Source of the DNA: Streptomyces sp. NRRL S-31
GTDB taxonomy: Bacteria > Actinomycetota > Actinomycetes > Streptomycetales > Streptomycetaceae
Direction of reading: 5' to 3'
NCBI RefSeq assembly: GCF_000718775.1
Contig: NZ_JOCB01000015.1
Location: forward strand, 41,370-105,369
DNA length: 64,000 bases
Of this stretch, positions 7,991-16,446 are shown one piece after another. The translations under genes and the position numbers were made by a program. Numbering within the stretch: position 1 is the first letter of the stretch; each line of letters starts with the position of its first letter. Under the pieces are notes generated by a model that saw nothing but the letters and a program-made list of their open reading frames with translations, had not been told where the DNA came from and did no database searches.

Positions 7991-8072
7991 GGCCGATCTT
8001 CCACCGGTCGAGAACGTCGGCACGCGTTCGACACGGCCACCCGCGAGAACCCGGTGAGGGCCGGCCGGCCCT

Positions 8073-8103
8073 GGAAGCCCCCTTGATCACCAAAGGGGCT
8101 TCC
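8073..8103. terminator. Inverted repeat downstream of integrase remnant
   Basis: Nine-base arms GGAAGCCCC/GGGGCTTCC with a 13-base loop. It lies after the remnant and before the tRNA and is a likely transcription terminator inherited with the element. Confidence 0.65.
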
Positions 8104-8142
8104 GGGGCTTCGTCGCATCGGCCGGCACCGGCTCTGACCAGC

Positions 8143-8167
8143 GAAAAGCCCTCCCGAAGGGGAGGGC
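8143..8167 (-). terminator. tRNA-Arg terminator
   Basis: On the minus strand, an eight-base perfect stem (GCCCTCCC/GGGAGGGC) closes a CTTC loop and is followed by TTTT. It lies just downstream of the tRNA and is a classical intrinsic terminator. Confidence 0.85.
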
Positions 8168-8173
8168 GGATAC

Positions 8174-8249
8174 TGGCGCCCCCGGCAGGACTCGAACCTG
8201 CGGCCAAGCGCTTAGAAGGCGCCTGCTCTATCCACTGAGCTACGGGGGC
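8174..8249 (-). tRNA. tRNA-Arg (anticodon UCU)
   Basis: A complete cloverleaf on the minus strand. The acceptor stem GCCCCCG pairs with CGGGGGC, the D arm is GCTC...GAGC, the anticodon stem-loop is GGCGC-CTTCTAA-GCGCT with anticodon TCT, and the T arm carries GGTTCGAGTCC. The discriminator is G and the CCA end is encoded. It reads AGA, a rare codon in this GC-rich genome. The gene's 3' end faces the integrase remnant, so it probably served as an attachment site. Confidence 0.95.
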
Positions 8250-8569
8250 CGGGTGGGTGGCTCCGTGCCTGGTGCCCTGGTGGGGGCGGATCCGTGACGT
8301 TGCCGGGGACAAGGATAGGGCTCCCGGTTCCTTGACCCTGTCGCTTCGCCTCCGTGGCTCAATGTGGAGGTTCGGTGAAGCGATCCTGATAATCGCAGGC
8401 GGGTACGAATCGTGCATCGCTTTTGCCTCCTGGCGCACCGGGTGTTGTGCACTCGTTATGCCTGACCAGTGCCGGTGCCCCAGTCATCCCTTCCGCCCTT
8501 TTCGTCCCGTCGGCGCGCAGACATGTCCATATGCTTCAGAATTCCCCTAAAATTGGGCATTCTTCACAT
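8250..8569. other. Intergenic region upstream of tRNA-Arg and the GTPase operon
   Basis: Divergent region of 320 bases that must hold the tRNA promoter (minus strand) and the promoter of the GTPase operon (plus strand). The last 45 bases (8525-8569) are strikingly AT-rich for this genome, typical of a promoter or 5' leader. No ORF is supported. Confidence 0.55.
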
Positions 8570-10177
8570 GTGGTGACCTTGGACGTACGGCCTCAGCTGC
8601 TCGACACTCTCTCCGCACTGCGCGACCGTGTCGCCGCCGCACGCTTTCCGCTGCCCCTGGCCGGGGCCCCACGCGCGCGTGCCAACCGCGACGAACTCCT
8701 CGCGCAGCTCGACGACTATCTCGTACCCCGGTTGCGACACCCCGAGGCGCCGCTGCTGGCCGTCGTCGGCGGCTCCACCGGCGCGGGCAAGTCGACGCTG
8801 GTCAACTCGCTCGTCGGCCGGCGGGTGAGCGAGGCGGGAGTGCTCCGGCCGACCACCCGGACACCGGTCCTCGTCTGCCATCCGGAGGATCATCACTGGT
8901 TCAGCGGCATGCGCGTGCTCCCCGACCTGAACCGCGTGTGGACGCCCCACCGGGATCCCGCCGACGAGTTCCTCGCCCCCGATGACGAGCACGCGCGCGT
9001 GCTGCGCGTCGAGACGGCCGACACCCTCCCGCGCGGGCTCGCCCTCCTCGACGCCCCCGACGTCGACTCCCTGGTCGCGGACAACCGCGTCCTCGCCGCG
9101 GAACTGATCTGCGCCGCCGACGTATGGATCATGGTCACCACGGCCGCCCGTTACGCCGACGCCGTGCCCTGGCACCTGCTGCGCACCGCCAAGGAGTACG
9201 ACGCGACCCTCGTCACCGTCCTGGACCGGGTGCCCCACCAGGTCGTCTCCGAGGTCTCCCGGCAGTACGGCGCCCTGCTCACCAAGGCGGGGCTCGGTGA
9301 CGTACCCCGGTTCACCGTGCCCGAGCTGCCGGAGTCCGCCTGGGGTGCCGGTCTGCTGCCCGCCACCGCCGTCGCGTCCCTGAGGGGCTGGCTGATCCAC
9401 CATGCCCAGGACCCCGCCGCCCGGCAGCACGTCATGGCACGTACGGCGCACGGCCTGCTCGACTCGCTGAAGCCCCGCATGTCCGAGCTGGCCGGTGCCG
9501 CCGCCGCCCAGTACGCGGCGGCCCTCCGGCTCACCTCCGCCGTGGAAGCCGCCTACGACAGTGAGCACGCGCGCGTACGCAGCCGCCTCCAGTCGGGTGC
9601 CGTGCTCGCCGGGGACGCCCTCAAACGCTGGCGCGCGTTCCCGCTGGACTGCACCGCCGGGGAACTCCTCGACGCCCTCGTGGAGAGCCTGGCCGCCCTG
9701 CTGCTGTGCGCCGTCACCGCCGCCGACGAGCGCGTCGACGACGCCTGGCGGCGCGAGCCCGCCGCAGGCGCCCCGGAGCTGGCCCGCCGTGACACCTCCC
9801 TGGAGAGCGCCGAGCACCGCATCGGGCTCGCGGCCCGTCGCTGGCGCCGCGAGCTGGAGGAGTACGCCGAGGAGGAGGTACGGATCCTGGAACGCACCGG
9901 CGCACCCGATCCGGAGGTGGTCGCCGCCCTGGTCGCCACGGCGGTGCTGGGCGGGCGCCGGGCGCGCACCGCCGGTGAGGGGCTCGCCGAGCGGCTCGGC
10001 GCGCACGGCGTGCTGCGGCTGCGCGACCGGGCCGGACGACTGCTCGCCGAACACGTGGACCGCGTCGTGCAGGCCGAACGCGAGCGGCGCCTCGCCCCGC
10101 TCGACGCCCTGGACGTCCACCCGGAGCCCCAGGCCGAACTCATCGCCGCGCTGTCCGTACTACAGAAAGAGAGGTGA
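8570..10177 (+). CDS. dynA: Dynamin-like GTPase (DynA-type)
   Basis: A 535-residue GTPase. The P-loop GGSTGAGKS spans residues 67-75 (start at GTG 8570; GTG 8573 or ATG 8531 are alternatives and none has a clear ribosome site). G2 Thr lies in [10 protein letters not shown]3 in LLDAPDVDS, and the G4 position reads TVLDRVP rather than the usual N/TKxD, as in dynamin-like proteins. The C-terminal half is a long helical stalk region. It ends 3 bases before the second GTPase gene. Streptomyces DynA and DynB are paired dynamins that stabilise FtsZ rings in sporulation septa; pairing and the following ssbB support this, but the name is by context. Confidence 0.75.
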   Translation: MVTLDVRPQLLDTLSALRDRVAAARFPLPLAGAPRARANRDELLAQLDDYLVPRLRHPEAPLLAVVGGSTGAGKSTLVNSLVGRRVSEAGVLRPTTRTPVLVCHPEDHHWFSGMRVLPDLNRVWTPHRDPADEFLAPDDEHARVLRVETADTLPRGLALLDAPDVDSLVADNRVLAAELICAADVWIMVTTAARYADAVPWHLLRTAKEYDATLVTVLDRVPHQVVSEVSRQYGALLTKAGLGDVPRFTVPELPESAWGAGLLPATAVASLRGWLIHHAQDPAARQHVMARTAHGLLDSLKPRMSELAGAAAAQYAAALRLTSAVEAAYDSEHARVRSRLQSGAVLAGDALKRWRAFPLDCTAGELLDALVESLAALLLCAVTAADERVDDAWRREPAAGAPELARRDTSLESAEHRIGLAARRWRRELEEYAEEEVRILERTGAPDPEVVAALVATAVLGGRRARTAGEGLAERLGAHGVLRLRDRAGRLLAEHVDRVVQAERERRLAPLDALDVHPEPQAELIAALSVLQKER

Positions 10178-10180
10178 CCG

Positions 10181-12724
10181 GTGACCGCCGTCACTGACCA
10201 GGACCACACGGAGCACACCGACCACATGAGGCGCACCGACAGCGGCAGCGGCGACACCGGGTCCATGGCGCACAGAGGGCACACCGGTCCGGGAGGCACG
10301 GACGGCGCCGAGCGCGTCGACGGTTCCGCGCACGTCAGCCTGAGCCGGGTGAAGGAGGAGGCCGGCGACGGCGGCCCCGGCCGCTCCGACAGCCAGGGCC
10401 AGGACCAGGAGGGTGAGTCCCAGGGCGGGGGACGTCAGAGCGGGGCTGACGGGGTGGACGCGGCCGGGGACGGGGCTGCGAAGAGCGGTGAGGGAGACCG
10501 AGGCCGAGAGGGAGAGGGAGACCACATCAGTGTCCTGCACGCGCGCGTGCAGGACGCCGGCCGGGACCAGACGGGGGGCGGGCATGCCGACCGCGATCGC
10601 GATGTCGTGCGTGAGCGTGACGTCGTACGGGACCGTGACGTCGTACGGGACCGTGACGTCGTAGCGGACCGTGACGTCGTAAGGGAGCGTCCCGCGCGTG
10701 GGCGCGGTGCCGAGGAAGGCGTTTCGGTACCCCGGCCGCACCCCCTCCCCGCGAAGTCCCTCCCCCCGAAGTCCCGCCCCGCTCCCGGTGCCACAGCCGC
10801 CAGGACGGCCACCGCCCCTGTCACCGGCACCACCGCCGTCACTGGCACCACCGCCGTCACTGGCACCACACCCGTCACCCGCACCACCCCCGTCACCGGC
10901 ACGGCCCCTGCCGCCACCGCCTCCGGCTCCGCGACCGGCCCCGCCGAGACGGCCGCCGCACCCCGAGCGACCGGCACCGGAAAGGACGCCGACGCCGGGT
11001 CCTCGGAGACCTGGGACGACGGACTCATCGCGCGGCGCGTCACCGAGGCCACCGCCGCCGCCCTCGCCGCCGAACGCGCCTCCGCAGGGGAGCCCGCACA
11101 CCGCGGGCCGGGAGGCCATGTCCCGGCGCCGCTGGCGTACGACGGCCCGCTGCGCTCCCGGCTGGACGCCCTGCGCGAGCTCGTCGGCCTCTCCCGGGCC
11201 CGGCTGGACAGCCACACGCTCGCCGAGGCGGGCCGTGTCCTGGACGAGGCCGCCGCCCGCCGCAAGCTCTCCGGCCGGCACACCGTCGTCGCCCTGGCCG
11301 GTGCGACCGGCAGCGGAAAGTCCCAGCTGTTCAACGCGCTCGCCGGAGTGGCCATCTCGGAGACCGGCGTACGCCGCCCGACCACGGCCGCGCCCATCGC
11401 GTGCAGCTGGAGCGACGGCGGGGCGGCCCTCATCGACCGGCTGGGCATCCCGGGCCGACTGCGCCGCCGCCCGATGCACAGCCCGGACAACGAGGGACAG
11501 TTGCGCGGGCTGGTCCTGGTCGATCTGCCCGATCACGACTCCGCCGCCGTACAGCACCGCGAACAGGTCGACCGCATCCTGAAGCTGGTCGACGCGGTCA
11601 TCTGGGTGGTCGACCCCGAGAAGTACGCCGACGTCATGCTGCACGAGCGCTATCTGCGGCCGATGGCCGGCCATGCGGAGATCATGTTCATCGTCCTCAA
11701 CCAGGTCGACCGGCTGCCCGGGGACGCCGCCGACCAGGTCCTGGACGACCTGCGACGACTGCTGGACGAGGACGGCATCGCGCTCGGCGAACACGGGGAA
11801 CCGGGCGCCACCGTGCTCGCGCTGTCCGCGCTCACCGGCGACGGCGTCGCCGAACTGCGGGAGTCGCTCGGCGAGTTCGTGGCCGAGCGCGGCGCGGCCT
11901 CCCGCCGCGTGTCGGCCGACGTGGACGCCGCGGCGGCCGAACTGCGGCCCGTGTACGCCACCGGGCGGCGGGCCGGCCTCAGCGAGGAGGCGCGCGAGGA
12001 GTTCGCCGCCCGGCTCGCGGACGCGGTGGGCGCCACCGCGGCGGGCGAGGCCGCCGAGCGCGCCTGGCTGCGCAACGCCAACCGGGCCTGCGGTACGCCT
12101 TGGCTGCGGCTGTGGCGCTGGTACCAGGGTCGTGGCGAGTCCACTACCGGCCGCATCCCGGTACGGACCCAGGCGGACGAGGAGGCCACGGCCCGCCAGC
12201 GGGTGGAACAGGCCGTGCGGACGGTCTCCGACCGGGCGTCGGCCGGGCTGCCCGCGCCGTGGGCGCAGGCGGTGCGCGAGGCGGCCGTACGCGGCTCCCA
12301 GGGATTGTCCGAGGCGCTGGACGACCTGGCGGCCCGGGCCGGGCTGCCGCCGGGCCGCCCGCCGCGGCCGGGCTGGTGGCCGGTGGCGGTGCTGGTGCAG
12401 GCGGCGATGACCCTGTTGCAGATCGTGGGCGGCGGCTGGCTGGCGGGGCAGATCGCCGGGGTCATGGCGCCCAATCTGGGGGTTCCGGTGCTTCTGATGG
12501 TGTGCGGCATCGTCGGTGGGCCGCTGGTGGAGTGGGGCTGCCGGATGGCGGCCCGGGGGCCCGCACGGCGCTACGGCCAGGAGGCGGAACGGCGGCTGCG
12601 GGAGGCGGCGGCGAGCTGCGGCCGGGCACGCGTGCTCGACCCGGTGGCGGCGGAGCTGCTGCGGTACCGGGAGGTCCGGGAGCAGTACGGGAGGGTCGTA
12701 CGGGCCCGGGCCGCGGTGGTGTGA
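10181..12724 (+). CDS. dynB: Membrane dynamin-like / YfjP-family GTPase (DynB-type)
   Basis: An 847-residue protein. Residues 1-280 are low in complexity: a His/Asp-rich start, a charged RDVVRD repeat block (about residues 140-170) and a Thr/Val/Gly block (about 212-242). The GTPase domain follows: P-loop GATGSGKSQLFN near residue 375, G3 DLPDHDS near 447 and G4 NQVDRL near 507. Two adjacent membrane helices lie at about 731-787 (WWPVAVLVQAAMTLLQ and VPVLLMVCGIVGGP), then a basic helical tail. It is translationally linked to the preceding GTPase (3-base gap). It should sit at the membrane and recruit its partner to division septa. The repetitive N-terminus is likely disordered and variable among strains. 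Confidence 0.75.
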   Translation: MTAVTDQDHTEHTDHMRRTDSGSGDTGSMAHRGHTGPGGTDGAERVDGSAHVSLSRVKEEAGDGGPGRSDSQGQDQEGESQGGGRQSGADGVDAAGDGAAKSGEGDRGREGEGDHISVLHARVQDAGRDQTGGGHADRDRDVVRERDVVRDRDVVRDRDVVADRDVVRERPARGRGAEEGVSVPRPHPLPAKSLPPKSRPAPGATAARTATAPVTGTTAVTGTTAVTGTTPVTRTTPVTGTAPAATASGSATGPAETAAAPRATGTGKDADAGSSETWDDGLIARRVTEATAAALAAERASAGEPAHRGPGGHVPAPLAYDGPLRSRLDALRELVGLSRARLDSHTLAEAGRVLDEAAARRKLSGRHTVVALAGATGSGKSQLFNALAGVAISETGVRRPTTAAPIACSWSDGGAALIDRLGIPGRLRRRPMHSPDNEGQLRGLVLVDLPDHDSAAVQHREQVDRILKLVDAVIWVVDPEKYADVMLHERYLRPMAGHAEIMFIVLNQVDRLPGDAADQVLDDLRRLLDEDGIALGEHGEPGATVLALSALTGDGVAELRESLGEFVAERGAASRRVSADVDAAAAELRPVYATGRRAGLSEEAREEFAARLADAVGATAAGEAAERAWLRNANRACGTPWLRLWRWYQGRGESTTGRIPVRTQADEEATARQRVEQAVRTVSDRASAGLPAPWAQAVREAAVRGSQGLSEALDDLAARAGLPPGRPPRPGWWPVAVLVQAAMTLLQIVGGGWLAGQIAGVMAPNLGVPVLLMVCGIVGGPLVEWGCRMAARGPARRYGQEAERRLREAAASCGRARVLDPVAAELLRYREVREQYGRVVRARAAVV
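10598..10687 (+). repeat. 18-bp in-frame tandem repeat in dynB
   Basis: Five units of 18 bases with consensus CGTGACGTCGTACGGGAC, the first and last diverged. They encode RDVVRD repeats in the disordered N-terminal region. Because units are a multiple of three, copy number can change without breaking the frame. Confidence 0.85.
10814..10903 (+). repeat. Second 18-bp in-frame tandem repeat in dynB
   Basis: Five units of 18 bases with consensus ACCGCCGTCACTGGCACC; two are identical. They encode TAVTGT-type repeats just before the GTPase domain. Confidence 0.85.
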
Positions 12725-12774
12725 GGGGGAGCGGCGCGAGCGGGGTGATGTGAGCAGCGGGGCACCGGCGAGAC

Positions 12775-12834
12775 GGTCGTGTGCGGAGCGGTCGTGTGCG
12801 GAGCGGTCGTGTGCGGGGCCGTCGTCTGCGGGGT
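12775..12834 (+). repeat. 15-bp tandem repeat upstream of ssbB
   Basis: Four units with consensus GGTCGTGTGCGGAGC; the first two are identical and the last two diverge. Non-coding. Confidence 0.8.
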
Positions 12835-12919
12835 GGACGGGTTCGGGAGGGGGATGGGGACGGGGATGGGGATGGGCCGGGGGATTCGGGAGTGGGGTTC
12901 ACCCGTGTGGGTGGCGGAG

Positions 12920-12928
12920 TTATCCACA
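12920..12928 (+). promoter_or_regulatory. DnaA-box-like TTATCCACA
   Basis: A perfect match to the E. coli DnaA consensus nonamer (Streptomyces boxes are usually TTGTCCACA), 235 bases upstream of ssbB. A single box could be a chance match or a DnaA regulatory site for a DNA-metabolism gene. Confidence 0.35.
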
Positions 12929-13162
12929 GGCGGGCGGGTGCGCACAGCGCTCGGCGGGCCCGGCCCGGCGGAGGCAGTCTGAGGCCACGGCGATCGCTCG
13001 ACGGGCCGGCCGGGGACACGGCGGTCGGTACGGGCGGTCGGCGGGACGTGCGGACGCGTACGGGAGTCGTACGCGCCGGCACGGCAGACGCAGCCGTACG
13101 GGACGGGCCCGTACGTGTGTCCGCCCGGCCGGGACGGGACGGGCGGGGAGGGGAGCGAGGAC

Positions 13163-13744
13163 ATGAACGAGACCATCGTCTGTGTGGTGGGCAACGTGGC
13201 GACCCAGCCGGTCTACCGCGAGTCGGCGGCGGGACCGTCGGCCCGGTTCCGGCTGGCGGTGACCGCGCGCTACTGGGACCGGGAGAAGAACGCGTGGACG
13301 GACGGGCACACCAACTTCTTCACGGTCTGGGCCAACCGCCAGCTCGCGGTCAACGTGGCCGCGTGCGTGGAGGTGGGCCAGCCGGTGGTCGTCCAGGGCC
13401 GGCTCAAGGTGCGCACGGAGACGCGGGAGGGCCAGCAGCAGTGGGCCTCCGCCGACATCGACGCCGTGGCGCTGGGCCACGACCTGTCGCGCGGTACGGC
13501 GCTCTTCCAGCGCGCGGCCCGGCCGGAGGGACCACTTCCGACCGCCCGGCCGGAGCCGGACTGGGAGACACCGCGCCCGGCGGACCCACAGGAAACACCG
13601 GCGGACCCACAGGAATCTGCGGCAGACCCTCGGGACACGCCGGTGCACCTACAGGACACGCCGGTGGAACCACAGGACGTGCCGGTGCACTCGCCGGGCG
13701 GCCGGGCGCGTCAACAGGGCCGGAAGAAAGCGGCGATGACGTGA
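13163..13744 (+). CDS. ssbB: Single-stranded DNA-binding protein SsbB
   Basis: A 193-residue protein with an N-terminal OB fold (residues 1-110): MNETIVCVVGNVATQP, the RFRLAVTARYWDRE strand, and NFFTVWANRQLAVNV are typical of bacterial SSB. ATG 13163 has a GGGGAGCGAGGA ribosome site; an extension to 13115 lacks one. The C-terminal region (114-193) is Pro/Glu/Asp-rich with repeats of ADPQ(E/D)TP and ends in a basic tail (GRKKAAMT); it lacks the acidic DDDIPF tip used by housekeeping SSB to recruit partners. That matches SsbB, the second Streptomyces SSB needed for chromosome segregation during sporulation (SCO2683 in S. coelicolor, from memory). The dynamin genes upstream share that developmental role. 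Confidence 0.88.
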   Translation: MNETIVCVVGNVATQPVYRESAAGPSARFRLAVTARYWDREKNAWTDGHTNFFTVWANRQLAVNVAACVEVGQPVVVQGRLKVRTETREGQQQWASADIDAVALGHDLSRGTALFQRAARPEGPLPTARPEPDWETPRPADPQETPADPQESAADPRDTPVHLQDTPVEPQDVPVHSPGGRARQQGRKKAAMT

Positions 13745-13996
13745 CGTCGGCACAACGCGCCATCCGTCGGCCACGGTGGCTGAACATGCCATAGAAACCA
13801 GTGGATTTGTCGATACGGCCAGCTCGCGGACGGCTTCGGCGATAACGATTGCGGATCGGATCGGCCATCGCATGATCCGACCGGCGGGTCGTGCTTCGGG
13901 TGATCCATAGGATGCCCGGCATGCCCCTTGGGGCTGCCGATTCTGCTGGTGGGACCGTCCCCCACGTCCAACGGGTCCTGCTCGAAGGGGAATTCT

Positions 13997-15403
13997 GTGC
14001 TTGCTGCGTTCTCTGGGTTGTGCCGGTCCACCGGAACCGCCCGCCTGGCCGCCGCCACCACGGTGTCCGGTCTCATGGCGGCCGGAGTGCTGTCCGGCGC
14101 CGGTACGGCCGTGGCCGACGAGGCACCCCGGACCCAGGGCGGGGCGACGGCCACCCTCAACGGCCTGAAGACCTACGGCGAGGCCGTGATCCACGAGAAC
14201 GGCGACGACCAGCGGGTGTCCGCGGGCCTGTTCGAGATGTCCGTGGACGGCGGCGGCACCCTCCAGACGTACTGCGTCGACCTGCGCAACCCGACCCAGC
14301 GGGACGCCAGATACCAGGAGGCGTCCTGGAGCGGCACCTCGCTGGGCACCAACAAGAACGCGGGCCGGATCCGCTGGATCCTGGACCACTCCTACCCCCA
14401 GGTCAACGACCTGGCCGCACTCGCGCGGCAGGCGGGAGCCGGCGGGCTGACCGAGCAGGACGCGGCGGCCGGCACCCAGGTCGCCATCTGGCGCTACTCC
14501 GACGGCGCCGACGTCGACGCCGTCGACCCGCAGGCGGAGAAGCTCGCCGACTACCTGGAGAAGAGCGCCCGGAGCGCCGCCGAACCGCAGGCCTCGCTCA
14601 CCCTGGACCCGCCCGCGGTCTCCGGGCGGCCGGGCGACCCGCTCGGACCGGTGACCGTGCACACCAACGCCGGCGCGGTCACGGTCAGCCCGCCCGCGGA
14701 CGCGGTCACCAGCGGGATCCGGATCACCGACAGGACCGGCAAGGTGGTGACCTCGGCGAAGAACGGCAGCCGGCTGTTCTTCGACGTCCCCGAGGACGCC
14801 GCGGACGGAACGGCGGAGCTGACCGTGCAGGCGTCCACGACGGTTCCGGTGGGCCGGGCCTTCGCCTCCGACAGCCGTAGCCAGACACAGATCCTGGCCG
14901 GCTCCAGCGAGTCGACCGTCTCCGCGACGGCGACCGCCGACTGGGCCGCCGAGGGCTCCATACCGGCGGTGTCGGCCCGGGAGAACTGCGCCAAGGGCGG
15001 CGTGGACGTCACCGCGGTCAACAAGGGCGACCAGCCGTTCACCTATCAGCTGATGGGCGCCGCGTACACGATCCCCGCGGGCGCGTCCCGCACGGTGACC
15101 GTGCCGCTCCCGGAGGACCAGGCCTACGACGTCACGATCACCGGACCGCACGGCTTCAGCCGCCGCTTCACCGGGGTCCTGGACTGCGAGACCCAGGGCG
15201 CGCTCACGACGCAGACGACCCAGCTCCGCGGCGAGCCCAGCCCGGTCCCGATCGGCGGCAGCGCCTCGGACACCACCGACCTGGCCGCGACCGGCGGCTC
15301 CGCCATCACTCCCGTGATCACGGGCGTGGCCATCGGTCTGGTCGTGATCGGCGGAGCGGTCCTGATCGTGCTGCGCAGGAAGGACACGCCCCCCGGCGCG
15401 TGA
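13997..15403 (+). CDS. Cys-Gln thioester-forming surface protein with sorting signal
   Basis: A 468-residue cell-wall protein. Signal peptide residues 1-40 (cleaved near AVADEA). A TQXA-type thioester domain follows: Cys93 in TYCVDL and Gln161 in GTQVAIW are placed to form the internal Cys-Gln thioester, which in Gram-positive adhesins couples covalently to host or surface amines. Residues about 190-290 and 320-400 look like Ig-type beta domains. The C-terminus carries LAATG (429-433), a membrane helix (438-459) and an RRK stop, the LAXTG signal of Streptomyces class E sortases, also used by long chaplins. GTG 13997 has GAAGGGG upstream. Monocistronic. Confidence 0.85.
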   Translation: MLAAFSGLCRSTGTARLAAATTVSGLMAAGVLSGAGTAVADEAPRTQGGATATLNGLKTYGEAVIHENGDDQRVSAGLFEMSVDGGGTLQTYCVDLRNPTQRDARYQEASWSGTSLGTNKNAGRIRWILDHSYPQVNDLAALARQAGAGGLTEQDAAAGTQVAIWRYSDGADVDAVDPQAEKLADYLEKSARSAAEPQASLTLDPPAVSGRPGDPLGPVTVHTNAGAVTVSPPADAVTSGIRITDRTGKVVTSAKNGSRLFFDVPEDAADGTAELTVQASTTVPVGRAFASDSRSQTQILAGSSESTVSATATADWAAEGSIPAVSARENCAKGGVDVTAVNKGDQPFTYQLMGAAYTIPAGASRTVTVPLPEDQAYDVTITGPHGFSRRFTGVLDCETQGALTTQTTQLRGEPSPVPIGGSASDTTDLAATGGSAITPVITGVAIGLVVIGGAVLIVLRRKDTPPGA

Positions 15404-15508
15404 CGGAACGCGGACGACGGCACCGCCCGAGGCAGACCACACGGACGGAACCCCGGGCGCTGCCCGGACCCCGATCGGTGACCGGCGTGTCCTGACGTTG
15501 CCCGAGGT

Positions 15509-15527
15509 CCGGGCGGTGACCGCCCGG
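15509..15527. terminator. GC-rich hairpin after the surface-protein gene
   Basis: A perfect nine-base stem CCGGGCGGT/ACCGCCCGG around a single central base, about 105 bases after the stop codon. Likely terminator between convergent genes. Confidence 0.55.
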
Positions 15528-15550
15528 GCCCCGGACGCGCCCGTTCCATG

Positions 15551-15602
15551 ACTCTCCCGGCCGAGCCACAGGGCGGACTCTCCCAGCCGAGCCACAGGGC
15601 GC
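15551..15602. repeat. 26-bp tandem duplication
   Basis: Two adjacent 26-base copies (ACTCTCCCGGCCGAGCCACA...) differing at two positions, in non-coding DNA. Confidence 0.8.
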
Positions 15603-15713
15603 CCCGCCGGCGACGGCGATACCGCGAACGGCGCACTCGCGAGCGGCACACCCGCGACCGTCGGATGCGTTCCCGCGACCGTCGGATGCGGCCCCGTGAC
15701 GGCCGCTGTGTGG

Positions 15714-16388
15714 CTAGCGGAAGTTCACGTCACTGCACAGGAAGTACGTCTGGTCCATGTGCGACGCCTGCCAAATCGTGTAGACGACGTGGCGGCCGCT
15801 GTAGCCGGAGGTGCTCACGGGGATCGAGTAGTTCTGGCTGGGCGCGTACTTTCCGGTCCGGGTGACCAGTTCCAGGTCCTTCCACGTCAGCGGCTGGGTG
15901 GTGGGGTCGAAGCCCTGCCGGGTGACGTAGACGAGGAAGTAGTCCGCGCCGTGGCTGGCCTGGTCGTACAGCTGCACGGTGAAGTTGGCGCCGATGTCCG
16001 TGGTCTTCCACGGGCCGACGGTGTCCAGGGAGTTGTAGCGGCCGCTCTCGGTCCGGCCGCCGCTGCACAACTGGCCGTCGGGGACGACGGCCGGGAAGTT
16101 GCCGGCGGAACCGTTGCGGTACAGGCCGTTCCAGTTCCACATGGCATTGGGGTTGGCCTGCCATGCCTGCCAGCACATGGGGTCCTGCTGGGCCATCGCC
16201 GGGTTCTGGAAGTCGCTGCCCCAGCGCAGCCAGCAGCCGTAGTTGCGGGAGGCGGGGTCGATCACCGAGCCGTGCGCGGAGGCCGTGCCGCCCCAGGTGA
16301 TCAGGCTGACCAGCACCGCGACGAGCGTGCCGAGGACGAGCGTCAGACGGCGAGGGGTGGCGGATAGTGCATGCTCATGACAATCCAT
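15714..16388 (-). CDS. AA10 lytic polysaccharide monooxygenase
   Basis: A 224-residue secreted copper enzyme. A 38-residue signal peptide ends at TASA, so mature protein begins with His39, the N-terminal His of the copper histidine brace; the second brace His is in YDQASHGADYF. The catalytic domain runs to the C-terminus with no binding module. The HGSVIDPASRNYGCWLRWGS opening and NWNGLYRNG segment resemble the SCO0643/SCO6345-type family rather than the short chitin-active Chb type. Such enzymes cleave crystalline polysaccharide oxidatively. AGGAAG precedes ATG 16388. A CebR-type box about 60 bases upstream suggests induction by cello-oligosaccharides and so a cellulose substrate. Confidence 0.92.
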   Translation of the reverse strand: MDCHEHALSATPRRLTLVLGTLVAVLVSLITWGGTASAHGSVIDPASRNYGCWLRWGSDFQNPAMAQQDPMCWQAWQANPNAMWNWNGLYRNGSAGNFPAVVPDGQLCSGGRTESGRYNSLDTVGPWKTTDIGANFTVQLYDQASHGADYFLVYVTRQGFDPTTQPLTWKDLELVTRTGKYAPSQNYSIPVSTSGYSGRHVVYTIWQASHMDQTYFLCSDVNFR

Positions 16389-16446
16389 TGTGAGGTTCTT
16401 CCTGTGGGGGTGCCGGATCGTGTGAGGGGGTGCGGACGAGATCGTG

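Larger units (their letters stand above)
12725..13162. other. Repeat-rich leader between dynB and ssbB
   Basis: A 438-base non-coding stretch. It holds four 15-base tandem units (12775-12834), a G-run block (GGGATGGGGACGGGGATGGGGATG, about 12852-12876), a consensus DnaA-box-like TTATCCACA (12920-12928) and GTACGG/CGTACG elements near 13035-13110. It probably contains a separate ssbB promoter. Confidence 0.6.
15404..15713. other. Intergenic region with terminator and direct repeats
   Basis: 310 bases between convergent genes. It holds a hairpin at 15509-15527, a 26-base near-perfect direct repeat (15551-15576 and 15577-15602) and a 19-base direct repeat CCCGCGACCGTCGGATGCG (15651-15669 and 15672-15690). 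No ORF supported. Confidence 0.6.

Noticed and set aside
10598..10903. Insertion sequence or transposon end
   Set aside because: The repeats are in frame, tandem and inside a coding region; no transposase is present in the window.
10160..11794. Long minus-strand open frame over the dynB gene (544 codons)
   Set aside because: It is a shadow of the GC-rich dynB gene, with no ribosome site and no protein-like motifs.
12852..12876. G-quadruplex
   Set aside because: The G runs are only GGGG separated by AT/AC with uneven spacing; formation cannot be judged by eye.
14000..16400. Polysaccharide-degradation gene cluster around the LPMO
   Set aside because: Neighbours are a surface protein and an unknown membrane protein; no other glycosidase is adjacent.
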